NCBI RefSeq assembly: GCF_964212655.1 | Contig: NZ_OZ156465.1 | Span: 3,906,001 to 3,970,000, forward strand | Reading direction: 5' to 3' | From: Candidatus Thiodiazotropha sp. LNASS1 | Lineage (GTDB): Bacteria > Pseudomonadota > Gammaproteobacteria > Chromatiales > Chromatiaceae | Length of the DNA: 64,000 nucleotides | Shown: in pieces, positions 7,650 through 16,767 of the stretch | Position numbering within the stretch: position 1 is the stretch's first letter | Layout of the letters: every line of letters starts with the position of its first letter | Notes under the pieces: model-generated | Database searches by the model: none | What the model was told of the DNA's origin: nothing | Seen by the model: only the letters and a program-made list of their open reading frames with translations | Program-made: the position numbers and the translations under genes

Positions 7650-9068
7650 CTATTGCTGCCATCGGTTGAGAAGCGATTTAAATCTACGCCTGATTTTAGA
7701 GAGAGTATTGAGTGACGGGTTCTTAAGCTCAGGTATAGTGGCAGTTATTGTATCAGTGATCTCGCGCAGTTGTACGGAGGTCTGGCTTGAATTGCGTGAC
7801 CTGGCTGGCATGGATTGGATTTGCCGTTGAGCCTGCTTAAGGAAGTAGTGGTTGAGAAACTGACTTTTGAAATCGACTTGTAGGCTTTTGGCAGCAACTA
7901 GCGCAGCCAGTTCGTAGTAGTGCCCCGTTGATGCATCAATGCCTCGAAGATACTCGGCTCGATGATAGAGATAGATTGCCAGTGAATAGGGGACTGTCAT
8001 ACCAAAATCAAATAGGGATGTTTGTTGGTTTACCCGCTCTGCCAGTTCCAGGGGGGCTTCAAAAGAGAGGTTGAATAGGCGGTAAAATATTTTGTCGATC
8101 TTCCGAGAAACGCCATGCTCATCAAATGGAGTATTGGATTTGACGGCAGATATGTAGTAGTTAATCAGCTGGCCGAGATAGACTCGGTCGTCAAGTTTTG
8201 CTTCAGTTGTGATTTTCGCATCGTAATATGCAGTCATCCGCATCTCAGTTGAGGATGTGGATTCGAGTGTAATGGGCCGGTCGGATAGGTATGCGATAAT
8301 AGTGTTACCGTTCAACTCGATGGCAGAATGTAGAAAACCAGCTTGTTTGGAAAGTTGCCGAAGCTGTTTCTGTGAGAGTACGAAGTAGTGGGCACCAGGC
8401 GACAATATTGCATACAACTCACCTGGGGTAGTTAGTTTGTGAATTGATGATGAGCAGGGGGTTGTAATGAGCAGGACTCCGTCAGGCTCAAGGTATGAAC
8501 GTATCTCCTTTAAGAATGCAAGTGGATCGCTAACGTGTTCGAGGACTTCGGTGGCATAGATGAAACTGAATCTTCTGTTGCGCAACTCCTCAGCTTCATG
8601 GGTATACGCATTGATGATAGGAATATCCAACAATTCTGCCCCTTTGATGCCGTAGGCTGAAGGCTCGAGTCCGAGGGCATCTATCTGCCATACTGTACGG
8701 CAATAATCGAGGGCGACACCGACATTGCAACCGATCTCCAACATGGACTTGTAGCGATGGTAGGGAAGGCGTTCAAGAAGTGGGATTTTCCATCCCAAAC
8801 CTGCGTTTAACTCCAGGTAGAGATAGATCAGATAGATAAAATTTGGATCTTGAAGATCCATCTCGGCCGATGGATATGGGGTGATCAACTTCCTTGCGTT
8901 TATTGTGAAAGCGCTTCCACAACCACCACACCGTGCAACTTCGAGCTGGCCATGTTCGGGATGCCAATGCAGCGCGTTGAGGATAATCTTATTGCCTTGT
9001 TTGTTGCCGCAGACAATACACGGGTGGTCGGTGGAGCTAGGTGTAGTTAACCAACTGACCAAGGACAT
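7650..9068 (-). CDS. SAM-dependent methyltransferase with N-terminal zinc ribbon
   Basis: Protein of about 472 residues. The N-terminus has a C-x2-C / C-x2-C pair (CIVCGNKQ and CGGCGSAF), likely a zinc ribbon. The class I methyltransferase core follows: MLEIGCNVGVALDYC (SAM motif I), LGLEPS (motif II), then FIYATEVLEHVSDPLAFLKE and PDGVLLITTP. The C-terminal 200 residues are unassigned. This layout is seen in methyltransferases of surface polysaccharide or sugar loci, but no such genes are adjacent, so the substrate is unknown. I chose the ATG at 9068 because AAGGGAAA precedes it; the frame stays open to an ATG at 9257 with an unusual hydrophobic leader. GC content is visibly lower than in neighbouring genes, which may indicate transfer. 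Confidence 0.75.
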   Translation of the reverse strand: MSLVSWLTTPSSTDHPCIVCGNKQGNKIILNALHWHPEHGQLEVARCGGCGSAFTINARKLITPYPSAEMDLQDPNFIYLIYLYLELNAGLGWKIPLLERLPYHRYKSMLEIGCNVGVALDYCRTVWQIDALGLEPSAYGIKGAELLDIPIINAYTHEAEELRNRRFSFIYATEVLEHVSDPLAFLKEIRSYLEPDGVLLITTPCSSSIHKLTTPGELYAILSPGAHYFVLSQKQLRQLSKQAGFLHSAIELNGNTIIAYLSDRPITLESTSSTEMRMTAYYDAKITTEAKLDDRVYLGQLINYYISAVKSNTPFDEHGVSRKIDKIFYRLFNLSFEAPLELAERVNQQTSLFDFGMTVPYSLAIYLYHRAEYLRGIDASTGHYYELAALVAAKSLQVDFKSQFLNHYFLKQAQRQIQSMPARSRNSSQTSVQLREITDTITATIPELKNPSLNTLSKIRRRFKSLLNRWQQ

Positions 9069-9314
9069 AAATCGCTTTCCCTTGCTGGAGAACCTGCGGG
9101 CAGCATACATGCCCATTGTTACATAGGTCAACTTGGCAATTGGCACGCTCCAAATCAAAACTACAATAGTATCAATGGTTACCGGCACGATGGCAATCAA
9201 GCGCGGAGAATTTGCCAAGCTTAAATTAGAAAAATTACTTGATATTATTTTGTACATTGGTGAAATGTTTCGCTGTCAATCAATCTATTTTGAGCCCGAA
9301 AAGGAGTGAGATCG

Positions 9315-10103
9315 ATGCGTTGTCATGAAGTGGACTATGAGATCCTCGGATCCGAAATGCAGCTGGTGGAAGTGGAACTGGATCCCGGCGAGACGGTGAT
9401 CGCCGAAGCGGGTGCCATGACCTATATGGAGGAGGGGATCGATTTCGAGACCAAGATGGGTGACGGTTCCAATGCGGATGAGGGTTTGATGGGTAAGCTC
9501 TTTTCCGCGGGCAAGCGGGTCTTTACCGGCGAGTCGATCTTTACCACTCATTTCACGAATCGGGGTAACGGTAAAAAAAGGGTCTCATTTGCCGCCCCCT
9601 ATCCAGGCAATATCGTGCCCCTGAATATGCAGCAGCTGGGTGAAAAGGTGACCTGTCAGAAAGACGCCTTTCTCTGTGCGGCCCTCGGCACCAAGGTCGA
9701 TATCGCATTCAATCGCCGCCTTGGCGTAGGGCTGTTCGGTGGTGAGGGCTTTATCCTGCAGGCCCTGGAGGGGGATGGCATGGCCTTCATCCAGGCCGGT
9801 GGTACGGTCATTGAAAAACGCCTTTCCGGGGAGACTTTGCGGGTGGATACCGGTTGTCTGGTCGGATTCACCGGAGGCATCGATTATGACATCCAGCGCG
9901 CGGGCAACCTCAAGTCCATGGTGTTCGGTGGCGAGGGTATGTTCCTGGCGACCCTGAAAGGGCAGGGTACCGTCTGGTTGCAGAGTCTCCCATTCTCGCG
10001 CATGGCCGACCGGATCCTGGCGAACGCGCCTTCATCGGGCGGCGGTGATCAGGGAGAGGGTTCCGTACTCGGCGGTATCGGTAGGTTGCTGGACGGTAAA
10101 TAG
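9315..10103 (+). CDS. AIM24/TIGR00266 family protein
   Basis: Cytoplasmic protein of 262 residues with the AIM24 hallmarks: an opening like [20 protein letters not shown], the [12 protein letters not shown] segment, and many Gly-rich beta turns ([19 protein letters not shown], then [20 protein letters not shown]). The family folds as a trimeric beta structure of unknown function. I chose the ATG at 9315 because AGGAG lies 8 bases upstream; the GTG at 9306 overlaps that ribosome-binding site. It is a single gene, divergent from the methyltransferase. Confidence 0.88.
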   Translation: MRCHEVDYEILGSEMQLVEVELDPGETVIAEAGAMTYMEEGIDFETKMGDGSNADEGLMGKLFSAGKRVFTGESIFTTHFTNRGNGKKRVSFAAPYPGNIVPLNMQQLGEKVTCQKDAFLCAALGTKVDIAFNRRLGVGLFGGEGFILQALEGDGMAFIQAGGTVIEKRLSGETLRVDTGCLVGFTGGIDYDIQRAGNLKSMVFGGEGMFLATLKGQGTVWLQSLPFSRMADRILANAPSSGGGDQGEGSVLGGIGRLLDGK

Positions 10104-10139
10104 TACCGGCGGAATCTATAGGATTGGTGATGACGGGTG

Positions 10140-10676
10140 CTAGAACTCAATCCCCTGTTCAGCATGAATGCCCTGCTCAAAGGCGTGTTTGACCAATCTC
10201 ATCTCTGTTACCGTATCTGCGATGTCTATGACCTCTTTGGATGCGCCTCGTCCGGTCAGGATCAGGTGCATCCAGGGCGGCTTCTCCTGTTGGATGAAGG
10301 CTGCAATCTCCTGCCCGCTGATCCAGCCGTATTGGCAGACGTAGTTGATCTCATCCAGCACCACCAGATCGTAGTGCCGGGTGCGGATCTTCTCCTGGCA
10401 GAGTTGCCAGATCTCCCGGCTGGTGCGGCGGTCCTGCTCGGGATTTTTGGTATCCCAGGTGAATCCGTCTCCCAGGGCATGCCACTCGATATTCTCGAAA
10501 CGGCCGGCCGCCTTCTGCTCCCCTGTCTTCCACTTTCCCTTGATGAACTGGATTACCAACACCTGCATATCCCAGCCGGCCGCCCTGAAGACGGTGCCGA
10601 AGGCGCTGGATGACTTGCCCTTGCCCTCGCCGGTGAGCACCAGGGTTATGCCGTTTCGTTTCTCTCGCTCTTTCAT
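10140..10676 (-). CDS. cobO: Cob(I)yrinic acid a,c-diamide adenosyltransferase (CobO/BtuR type)
   Basis: Protein of 178 residues that transfers adenosyl from ATP to the cobalt of corrinoids, giving adenosylcobalamin precursors. The P-loop is GEGKGKSS near the N-terminus. Family segments VLVIQFIKGKWKTGE, DLVVLDEINYV and LILTGRGA are present. Length is close to E. coli BtuR. No other corrin genes are adjacent, so it probably acts in salvage or serves a pathway encoded elsewhere. It is convergent with the AIM24 gene. Confidence 0.92.
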   Translation of the reverse strand: MKEREKRNGITLVLTGEGKGKSSSAFGTVFRAAGWDMQVLVIQFIKGKWKTGEQKAAGRFENIEWHALGDGFTWDTKNPEQDRRTSREIWQLCQEKIRTRHYDLVVLDEINYVCQYGWISGQEIAAFIQQEKPPWMHLILTGRGASKEVIDIADTVTEMRLVKHAFEQGIHAEQGIEF

Positions 10677-10774
10677 TCATTAACCTTCTATCTGATCAGA
10701 TGGAGTGGCAGATCATGGTCCGACTCTGGCAGTGTCGGTGCCCGCTGCCCTTCCAATAGACTGTTGCGAATCTA

Positions 10775-10793
10775 AATAAGAATCGTTATCATT
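10775..10793. promoter_or_regulatory. Putative Fur box upstream of the ferric iron transporter
   Basis: AATAAGAATCGTTATCATT matches the 19-bp Fur consensus at roughly 12 of 19 positions and contains TTATCATT on the right. It lies about 50 bp upstream of the iron-binding protein gene, where a Fur operator would be expected. Confidence 0.55.
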
Positions 10794-10843
10794 CTTTTAA
10801 TCCTGCACTATTATGTTATATGAGTATCTTATTGGAGGTAATT

Positions 10844-11869
10844 GTGTTACATGTTTCAAAACCCATTATGCTGGGTCTGCTGCTAACTTTCATAGCGCCG
10901 TCCCTGACCCTGGCGGAGGAGGTGGTCAATCTCTACTCGGCCAGAAAAGAGAAACTGATCAAACCGCTGCTCGATCGATTCAACGAAGAGACCGGTATCA
11001 AGGTCAATCTGGTCACCGGGAAGGCCGATGCCCTGCTGCAGAGGCTGCAGAGTGAGGGACGCAACACACCGGCCGACATGCTGATCACTACCGATGCAGG
11101 TCGACTGCATCGGGCTAAAGCGGCGGGGGTCACCCAGGCGGTGGAATCCGAGGTCCTTCGGGCCTTGGTGCCGGAGAGTTTTCGCGATCCGGATAGCCAC
11201 TGGTACGGCCTCTCATTGCGGGCTCGGCCCATCCTGTATGTCAAAGGAAAGGTGGATCCGTCGAGATTATCGACTTATGAAGCACTGATAGATCCTGACT
11301 GGGATAACAGAATCTGTATCCGCTCGTCCGGCAATATCTACAATCAATCCCTGGTGGCTTCGATGATCGCCGCCAATGGTGCGGAAGCGACGGAGACCTG
11401 GGCCAAAGCCTTCGTCAAACAGTTCGCGCGTCCACCCAAGGGAGGGGACCGGGATCAAATCAAGGCTGCTGCGGCCGGCTTGTGTGATATCGCCATTGCG
11501 AATACCTACTACCTTGCCGGCATGCTGACCTCCAAAGACAAGGCGCAACGCGATGCCGCGGCGAAACTGGCAGTCTTCTGGCCGAATCAGCAGGGTCGGG
11601 GTGCGCATGTGAATGTGAGTGGAGCGGCCCTGACCAAAGCGGCAAAAAACAGGAAAAATGCAATCAGGCTGTTGGAATTCCTTGTCAATCGTGACTCTCA
11701 GGCCTGGTATGCTGAGGCGAATGGGGAATATCCGGTTCGAACAGATGTGGAACCGAGCGAACTCCTCAAAGAATGGGGCGATTTCAAGATGGACCGGCTC
11801 AACCTGGCTCAGCTGGGTCTACTCAATCCGGATGCACTGCGAATGATGGATCGGGCGGGATGGAAGTGA
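10844..11869 (+). CDS. fbpA: Fe(3+) ABC transporter, periplasmic iron-binding protein (FbpA/FutA type)
   Basis: Binds ferric iron in the periplasm and delivers it to the permease encoded next. A signal peptide (IMLGLLLTFIAPSLTLA) precedes the mature start EEVVNLYSARKE, typical of the FbpA/FutA family. The C-terminal half has the paired tyrosines of the iron site in IANTYYLAGM. I chose the GTG at 10844 because GGAGG lies 5 bases upstream; the ATG at 10820 is in frame but has no ribosome-binding site. The gene heads a three-gene operon under a Fur-like box. Confidence 0.9.
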   Translation: MLHVSKPIMLGLLLTFIAPSLTLAEEVVNLYSARKEKLIKPLLDRFNEETGIKVNLVTGKADALLQRLQSEGRNTPADMLITTDAGRLHRAKAAGVTQAVESEVLRALVPESFRDPDSHWYGLSLRARPILYVKGKVDPSRLSTYEALIDPDWDNRICIRSSGNIYNQSLVASMIAANGAEATETWAKAFVKQFARPPKGGDRDQIKAAAAGLCDIAIANTYYLAGMLTSKDKAQRDAAAKLAVFWPNQQGRGAHVNVSGAALTKAAKNRKNAIRLLEFLVNRDSQAWYAEANGEYPVRTDVEPSELLKEWGDFKMDRLNLAQLGLLNPDALRMMDRAGWK

Positions 11870-11875
11870 TCTGAG

Positions 11876-13552
11876 GTGCGATCCACGGCCAACCGATTTT
11901 CCTGGCCCCACCTCTCCATCAGGCTGAATGGGTGGAGTGTGGCGGTACTCTCGTTAGCACTTTTGCTGGCGGTGCCTGTGATCGTTGTACTCAGCTATCT
12001 TTTTGAACCTGCCGGTGAGGTCTGGCGCCATCTGGCTGATACGGTTTTACAGGACTATGTCATCAACTCCCTGCTGTTGATGGTTGGTGTGGCTATCGGT
12101 GTGTTGTTGTTGGGTGTCAGTACGGCCTGGCTCACCAGTATGTGCCAGTTTCCAGGGAGATCGGTGTTCGAATGGGCATTGCTGCTGCCGATGGCGATAC
12201 CCGCCTACATCATTGCCTATACCTATACCGGTCTGTTCGATTTTGCCGGACCTGTGCAGACTATGATCCGGGAGTGGACCGGCTGGGGTTACGGCGACTA
12301 CTGGTTTCCTGAGATCCGTTCCATCGAAGGTGCGGCATTGATGCTCGCACTGGTGCTCTATCCTTATGTCTATCTGTTATCGAGAGCCGCCTTTCTGGGG
12401 CAATCGATCTGTGTGCTGGATGTCAGCCGTACCCTGGGCAATGGTCCCTGGCGGACTTTCTTTACGGTCGCTCTACCCTTGGCCAGACCCGCAATCGTGG
12501 CGGGTCTCTCACTGGCCCTGATGGAGACCCTGGCCGACTACGGTACGGTGCAGTATTTTGGCGTCTCGACCTTCACCACTGGAATATTCCGTACCTGGTA
12601 TGGCTTAAACAATGCGGCCGCAGCGGCACAACTCTCAGCCATGTTGTTGCTGGTGGTTTTCGCTTTGATCATTCTGGAAAAAATTTCCCGCAAACAGGCG
12701 CGCTATCACCATACCAGTCAACGCCATCAGGCATTGACCCGCTTCGAGTTGAATGCCAGGCAATCGGTGATGGCCTTCCTGATCTGTTCAGGGGCGTTGT
12801 TGTTCGGGTTCATCCTGCCCGCAGGCCAGCTATTGTGGTGGGCATTGACCACCGCAGAGGAGAATCTCGATAGCCGTTTTTTGAATCTGATCACCCATAC
12901 AATCGTGTTGGCGGGTACCGCTTCGCTGCTGGCACTGATGTTGGCGCTGTTGCTGGGTTACGGGAAACGGCAACAGAAGAGCTGGTCGACCCTGTTTGCG
13001 GTGAGGCTGGCGGGGATGGGCTATGCCATTCCGGGTACGGTTATCGCCATCGGTGTCATGATACCATTTGCCGCCTTTGACAATGTGCTCGATAGCTGGG
13101 CTAGAGAACAGTTCGGCTGGTCAACCGGGCTGCTGCTGAGCGGTACCTTGATCGCCTTGGTGTTCGCTTACCTGGTACGCTTTCTGGCGGTATCCCTGCA
13201 AACGGTTGAAGCGGGATTGGGCAAGATCCGGCCGACCATGGACGAAGTGGCTCGTTCGCTGGGTACCGGTTCCGGGGAGATTGTGCGCAGGGTGCATATA
13301 CCGATGTTGAAAGGGAGTCTGCTGACAGCCCTGTTGCTGGTGTTTGTGGATGTTTTGAAAGAGCTGCCCGCTACTCTGATATTGCGCCCCTTCAATTATA
13401 ATACCCTGGCTGTCAGGGCCTATGAATTGGCCTCTGACGAACGCTTGGCGGATGCCTCATATGCAGCGTTGACGATTGTTGTCGTGGGTATTCTCCCGGT
13501 GATACTGTTGAGTCGTACCATAACCCGGTCTCGCCATGCCAAATCAGCTTGA
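11876..13552 (+). CDS. fbpB: Fe(3+) ABC transporter permease (FbpB type)
   Basis: Inner-membrane permease of 558 residues with about 12 TM segments in two homologous halves, as in FbpB. Each half has an EAA-type loop, e.g. DVSRTLGNGPWRTFFTVALP and DEVARSLGTGSGEIVRRVHI. The start is the GTG at 11876, 6 bp after the stop of the binding protein gene. Its end overlaps the ATPase gene by 17 bp. It forms the channel for iron taken from FbpA. Confidence 0.92.
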   Translation: MRSTANRFSWPHLSIRLNGWSVAVLSLALLLAVPVIVVLSYLFEPAGEVWRHLADTVLQDYVINSLLLMVGVAIGVLLLGVSTAWLTSMCQFPGRSVFEWALLLPMAIPAYIIAYTYTGLFDFAGPVQTMIREWTGWGYGDYWFPEIRSIEGAALMLALVLYPYVYLLSRAAFLGQSICVLDVSRTLGNGPWRTFFTVALPLARPAIVAGLSLALMETLADYGTVQYFGVSTFTTGIFRTWYGLNNAAAAAQLSAMLLLVVFALIILEKISRKQARYHHTSQRHQALTRFELNARQSVMAFLICSGALLFGFILPAGQLLWWALTTAEENLDSRFLNLITHTIVLAGTASLLALMLALLLGYGKRQQKSWSTLFAVRLAGMGYAIPGTVIAIGVMIPFAAFDNVLDSWAREQFGWSTGLLLSGTLIALVFAYLVRFLAVSLQTVEAGLGKIRPTMDEVARSLGTGSGEIVRRVHIPMLKGSLLTALLLVFVDVLKELPATLILRPFNYNTLAVRAYELASDERLADASYAALTIVVVGILPVILLSRTITRSRHAKSA

Positions 13553-14591
13553 AGTCAGACACGCCAGTGTACAATATGGCCGCCAGGTCGTGGTGGACGA
13601 TGTCAGCTTTGAACTGGAGAGCGGTGTTATAGGTTGTCTGCTGGGGCCGAGCGGCTGTGGCAAAACCAGCCTGCTGCGTGCCATTGCGGGATTCGAACCC
13701 TTGGTCCAGGGAGAGATTCTGCTGCATGGGCGTCAGGTCTCACGTCCGGGGCACACACTTGCCCCCGAGAAGCGCCGGGTTGGTATGGTGTTTCAGGACT
13801 TCGCCCTCTATCCCCACCTTACCGTTGGGGAGAATGTCGCCTTTGGACTGCGTGGGATCAGTGGTAAGTCACAACGACAACGACAACGACAACGAGTTGG
13901 CGAGTTGTTGGTGTTGGTCGGTCTCAGCGGCCTGGAGGATAAATATCCCCATCAGCTTTCCGGTGGGCAACAACAGCGGATTGCATTGATCCGGGCCATG
14001 GCGCCAAGACCGGAGATACTGCTGCTCGACGAACCCTTTTCCGGTCTCGATGTGGAGCTGAGGGAACAGTTAGCGGGAGAGGTTCGGGCGATATTGAAAA
14101 GAGAGGGTGTGACAGCGATCCTCGTGACCCACGATCAATTGGAAGCATTCGCGTTGGCTGACATCATCGGTGTATTGGGTAGCGGGCGTTTACGTCAATG
14201 GGACAGCGGCTACCACATCTACCACAAGCCGGCGGATCGATTCGTGGCGGAGTTTGTCGGACAGGGCGCTATGATCCCGGGTCGGGTATTGGCGGGTGGT
14301 CGTATCGAATCGGCACTCGGCACCATGTCCGCCGATTTCAAGCGGCAACACCAGGCAGGGGATTCAGTTGAGCTGTTGCTGCGTCCCGACGATATCATTC
14401 ATGATGACGAGAGTGACTTTAAGCTGAAGATCGTTGGTAAGGTTTTTCAAGGCGCCGAGTATCTCTATACGCTCTCCCTGGATGACGGCACCGAGTTGCT
14501 CTGTCTGGTGCAGAGTCATCACGATCATGCGGTCGGTGAAAGGATAGGCGTGCGTCTTGCCGTGGATCATGTAGTGGCATTTCCCGGCTGA
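13536..14591 (+). CDS. fbpC: Fe(3+) ABC transporter ATP-binding protein (FbpC type)
   Basis: ATPase of 351 residues. Walker A is GPSGCGKTS, the signature is LSGGQQQRIALIRAM, Walker B is EILLLDEPFSGLD, and the switch His is in ILVTHDQLEA. The C-terminal third is a TOBE-like beta domain (LLLRPDDIIHDDESDFKLKI). It powers FbpB. The gene contains a 4-fold ACAACG hexamer repeat at 13871-13894, encoding alternating Gln-Arg between the Q-loop and the signature. It overlaps the permease by 17 bp. Confidence 0.93.
   Translation: MPNQLEVRHASVQYGRQVVVDDVSFELESGVIGCLLGPSGCGKTSLLRAIAGFEPLVQGEILLHGRQVSRPGHTLAPEKRRVGMVFQDFALYPHLTVGENVAFGLRGISGKSQRQRQRQRVGELLVLVGLSGLEDKYPHQLSGGQQQRIALIRAMAPRPEILLLDEPFSGLDVELREQLAGEVRAILKREGVTAILVTHDQLEAFALADIIGVLGSGRLRQWDSGYHIYHKPADRFVAEFVGQGAMIPGRVLAGGRIESALGTMSADFKRQHQAGDSVELLLRPDDIIHDDESDFKLKIVGKVFQGAEYLYTLSLDDGTELLCLVQSHHDHAVGERIGVRLAVDHVVAFPG
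13871..13894 (+). repeat. Intragenic hexamer repeat, ACAACG x4
   Basis: Four perfect copies of ACAACG lie inside fbpC and give a Gln-Arg dipeptide run. Changes in copy number would stay in frame and only alter the loop length. Confidence 0.85.
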
Positions 14592-14758
14592 CTGTTCACG
14601 CAGGCCCTGGGAAATGAAAAATTAAACCGGCGTGAGCAAAACGAACCCAACCACCAACACCTCAACAGTCGAAACTTTTCAGCCGCTTTTGTGATTTACC
14701 TGCCCCCATTCCATGGCTCTGCATGATGTGTAATCGACGGGTGTGTGGTCCCGCCTCA

Positions 14759-15601
14759 TCAGCTTCTTTGGTACTGATTGTTAAGTACTTCAACCCTGGT
14801 TTTGATCCTGTGATGTGAATTGACACACTGGTCTAGATGTTTGGCGCGGTTGAGCAGCGTTTGAAAATAGAGATCCGGGCCAGGGGGCGGTGGCGCAATC
14901 TCGCTCTGTCTGCAAGTCTTGAAGGAGCGGTTGGATACTTTCTGCAGGCCTTCATTTGAGCTGCCGGCTTGCTTTATATCGCGAATGAAGCGGTTAATGA
15001 AATAGGGATCAAATGTATCCGCGATCTTCGAGGATACAGCTCCAATGGGCGCCAACTGTTTAGAAATGTCTTGCTCTACTTTTTTAATCCTTTTCAGCAG
15101 TGCGATTTCATTATCCAGGTAACGCTCTGTATTGTCTGGATCGATCCGCACCAGTAACGGCGTGATCTGTTTGACTGCCATAATGGCGATACGTGGATCA
15201 CTCCAGAAATGGAGATCGCGGGAGATTTGTCGCTGGTCGCCGATCTCCTCATAGTCCCTTTTCAACAGTAGGGGGAGTGTATTCGAGAGCGTCATAAAGT
15301 GATCGGCTATTGGCGGAAATTTATCCAGGGCATGCCCGACGGATTTTTCCAGGCCTGATCCCACCCAAATTACCAGGTCGGCGCTCAGCAGCCCGCTCGT
15401 TTGAAAGGGATCCAAATCTCCCGCCATATCTGACTCGCTTTGAAACAGCAATATTGGTTCAGCTGCTCCCTGCATTAAAGCGGCCACAAGGGAATGTAAT
15501 TCAGGCAGTGAGACAACCACTCTTGGTGCTGCGTTGAGTGGATTGATTAGAATTAAGGTAACAACCAGGACTGTAAGCTTCAGCCGCACTATTTTTAGCA
15601 T
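14759..15601 (-). CDS. Zinc-type (ZnuA/TroA superfamily) metal-binding ABC transporter protein, orphan
   Basis: Periplasmic protein of 280 residues with a signal peptide (LTVLVVTLILINPLNAA). Recognisable features are the N-terminal VVSLPELHSLVAALMQG (a ligand His is usual here), DLVIWVGSGLEKSV, and DLHFWSDPRIA, the counterpart of the HxWLDP ligand motif. The His-rich acidic loop of ZnuA is absent, replaced by FQSESDMAGD. The C-terminal part departs from the family. No permease or ATPase is adjacent. The ATG at 15601 was chosen over 15670 because it gives a proper signal peptide and has a GAAGAG ribosome-binding site. Confidence 0.75.
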   Translation of the reverse strand: MLKIVRLKLTVLVVTLILINPLNAAPRVVVSLPELHSLVAALMQGAAEPILLFQSESDMAGDLDPFQTSGLLSADLVIWVGSGLEKSVGHALDKFPPIADHFMTLSNTLPLLLKRDYEEIGDQRQISRDLHFWSDPRIAIMAVKQITPLLVRIDPDNTERYLDNEIALLKRIKKVEQDISKQLAPIGAVSSKIADTFDPYFINRFIRDIKQAGSSNEGLQKVSNRSFKTCRQSEIAPPPPGPDLYFQTLLNRAKHLDQCVNSHHRIKTRVEVLNNQYQRS

Positions 15602-16142
15602 CTCTTCATCCTCAGGGTATTTTTGGTCAATACTCACAATCAAGAAGTGTGCCGTAAAAATAAATTTCATAAAAACAATGATGTATGTTTTTTTACTTAC
15701 TTTTTTAGTGTGTCAGAAGACGCGTAATTGAGTGAAATGCCATAGACATATAGTTGGAGGTCAATCCGACATTCGGTAATGGATCCATGAAACTGAGATT
15801 GCTGAAATAAGCTGGGGACACCGAGCAGGTAAATTGAAATACAACATTATATGAGGCAAACAACTAACCCTGTATTTATCTCGAATTTGTTCTATAAGAA
15901 TCCTAACCACTGATTAAACTTGGCAAGGCTGAGGAAGTCATAGAATAGTAACCACACCGCAACGAGGATCGCTGAGTGATCTTTCGTGGCAGAACCGCAT
16001 TCTCTCGTGACGCAAATAGCCATCGACTGGAATTCCGGCCGAAACGATCATGGGTATCGAGCAGGATGGGTGCAACCATACCGGCGATGTGTTTCGCCTA
16101 TTGAATGGGGAGCAACACATCAGGTGGCCCCGGAGAGATGAG
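15602..16142. other. Intergenic region, about 540 bp
   Basis: AT-rich immediately upstream of the ZnuA-like gene, which should hold its promoter. I see no convincing ORF, operator or RNA gene. Confidence 0.5.
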
Positions 16143-16289
16143 ATGATAACCGATCAAATAACGCGGACGATTCGTAAACGATTTGCAACACTCCCGAATT
16201 GGCTGCAACATTTGACCGCTGCCAGCTTTCTGTTCTTCCTTGCCAAAGGCTTGCTCTGGATTGGCTTGGCAGCCTGGGTGATTTTGTGA
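16143..16289 (+). CDS. Small single-pass membrane protein, 48 residues (candidate)
   Basis: The ORF starts at ATG 16143 with GGAGAG 5 bases upstream. It has a basic, amphipathic N-terminal half (ITRTIRKRFATLPNWLQHL) and a C-terminal TM segment (SFLFFLAKGLLWIGLAAWVI). The charge layout predicts N-in topology. I do not recognise a named family. The frame is open further upstream, but only this start has a ribosome-binding site. It stands alone between the ZnuA-like gene and an inverted-repeat element. Confidence 0.45.
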   Translation: MITDQITRTIRKRFATLPNWLQHLTAASFLFFLAKGLLWIGLAAWVIL

Positions 16290-16385
16290 CCACCCATCGT
16301 TTCATCTTTCGATCAAGGGTGATGGAGGGAGCCTTCACGTCAGGCTGAATTGTATTTGGGAGCAGCTGGTCATGCCGATGGCCCT

Positions 16386-16619
16386 AGCAAGCCGCAAATA
16401 GACGCATCTTATGAAAAGTCCGCAAATATTCGCAAATAAGCACCTTTTTCAGCAGTTTAAACCAAGAGTGACGGTGAGACACTCCTCACTCGTGCCGAGT
16501 CACACAAGCTGAAGGATAGGTTCTATACAATCCATCCCAGTGGAGAGTTTTAAAGTAGATTTACTTATTCGCTTTCATTTGCGGACTTAGAACTGTTTTG
16601 CGAGTATTTGCGGCTTGCT
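16386..16619. repeat. Inverted-repeat element with perfect 15-bp ends (MITE candidate)
   Basis: A 234-bp segment begins with AGCAAGCCGCAAATA and ends with its exact reverse complement. Further complementary CGCAAATA / TTTGCGGACTT patches occur inside. It has no coding capacity. It shares the CGCAAAT theme with the element at 29306-29481. It occupies most of the gap between the small membrane ORF and the LysR gene; I see nothing else in that gap. Confidence 0.7.
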
Positions 16620-16767
16620 TACACAGACACCTCAGTAAGGGTGAGGTAGGTTAAAGCACATAGCTGAGAATGGTGGGTAATCAGAAAACTAAAAACCTTT
16701 CTGAAGTGTTCATGGTTAACAGGCCTACGCTTTTCCATGGCTGAGCATGAAAGGTAACAAGGATTGC

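Noticed and set aside
9069-9257. 63-residue N-terminal extension of the zinc-ribbon methyltransferase
   Set aside because: No ribosome-binding site at 9257, and the zinc ribbon begins soon after the ATG at 9068. Kept only as an alternative.
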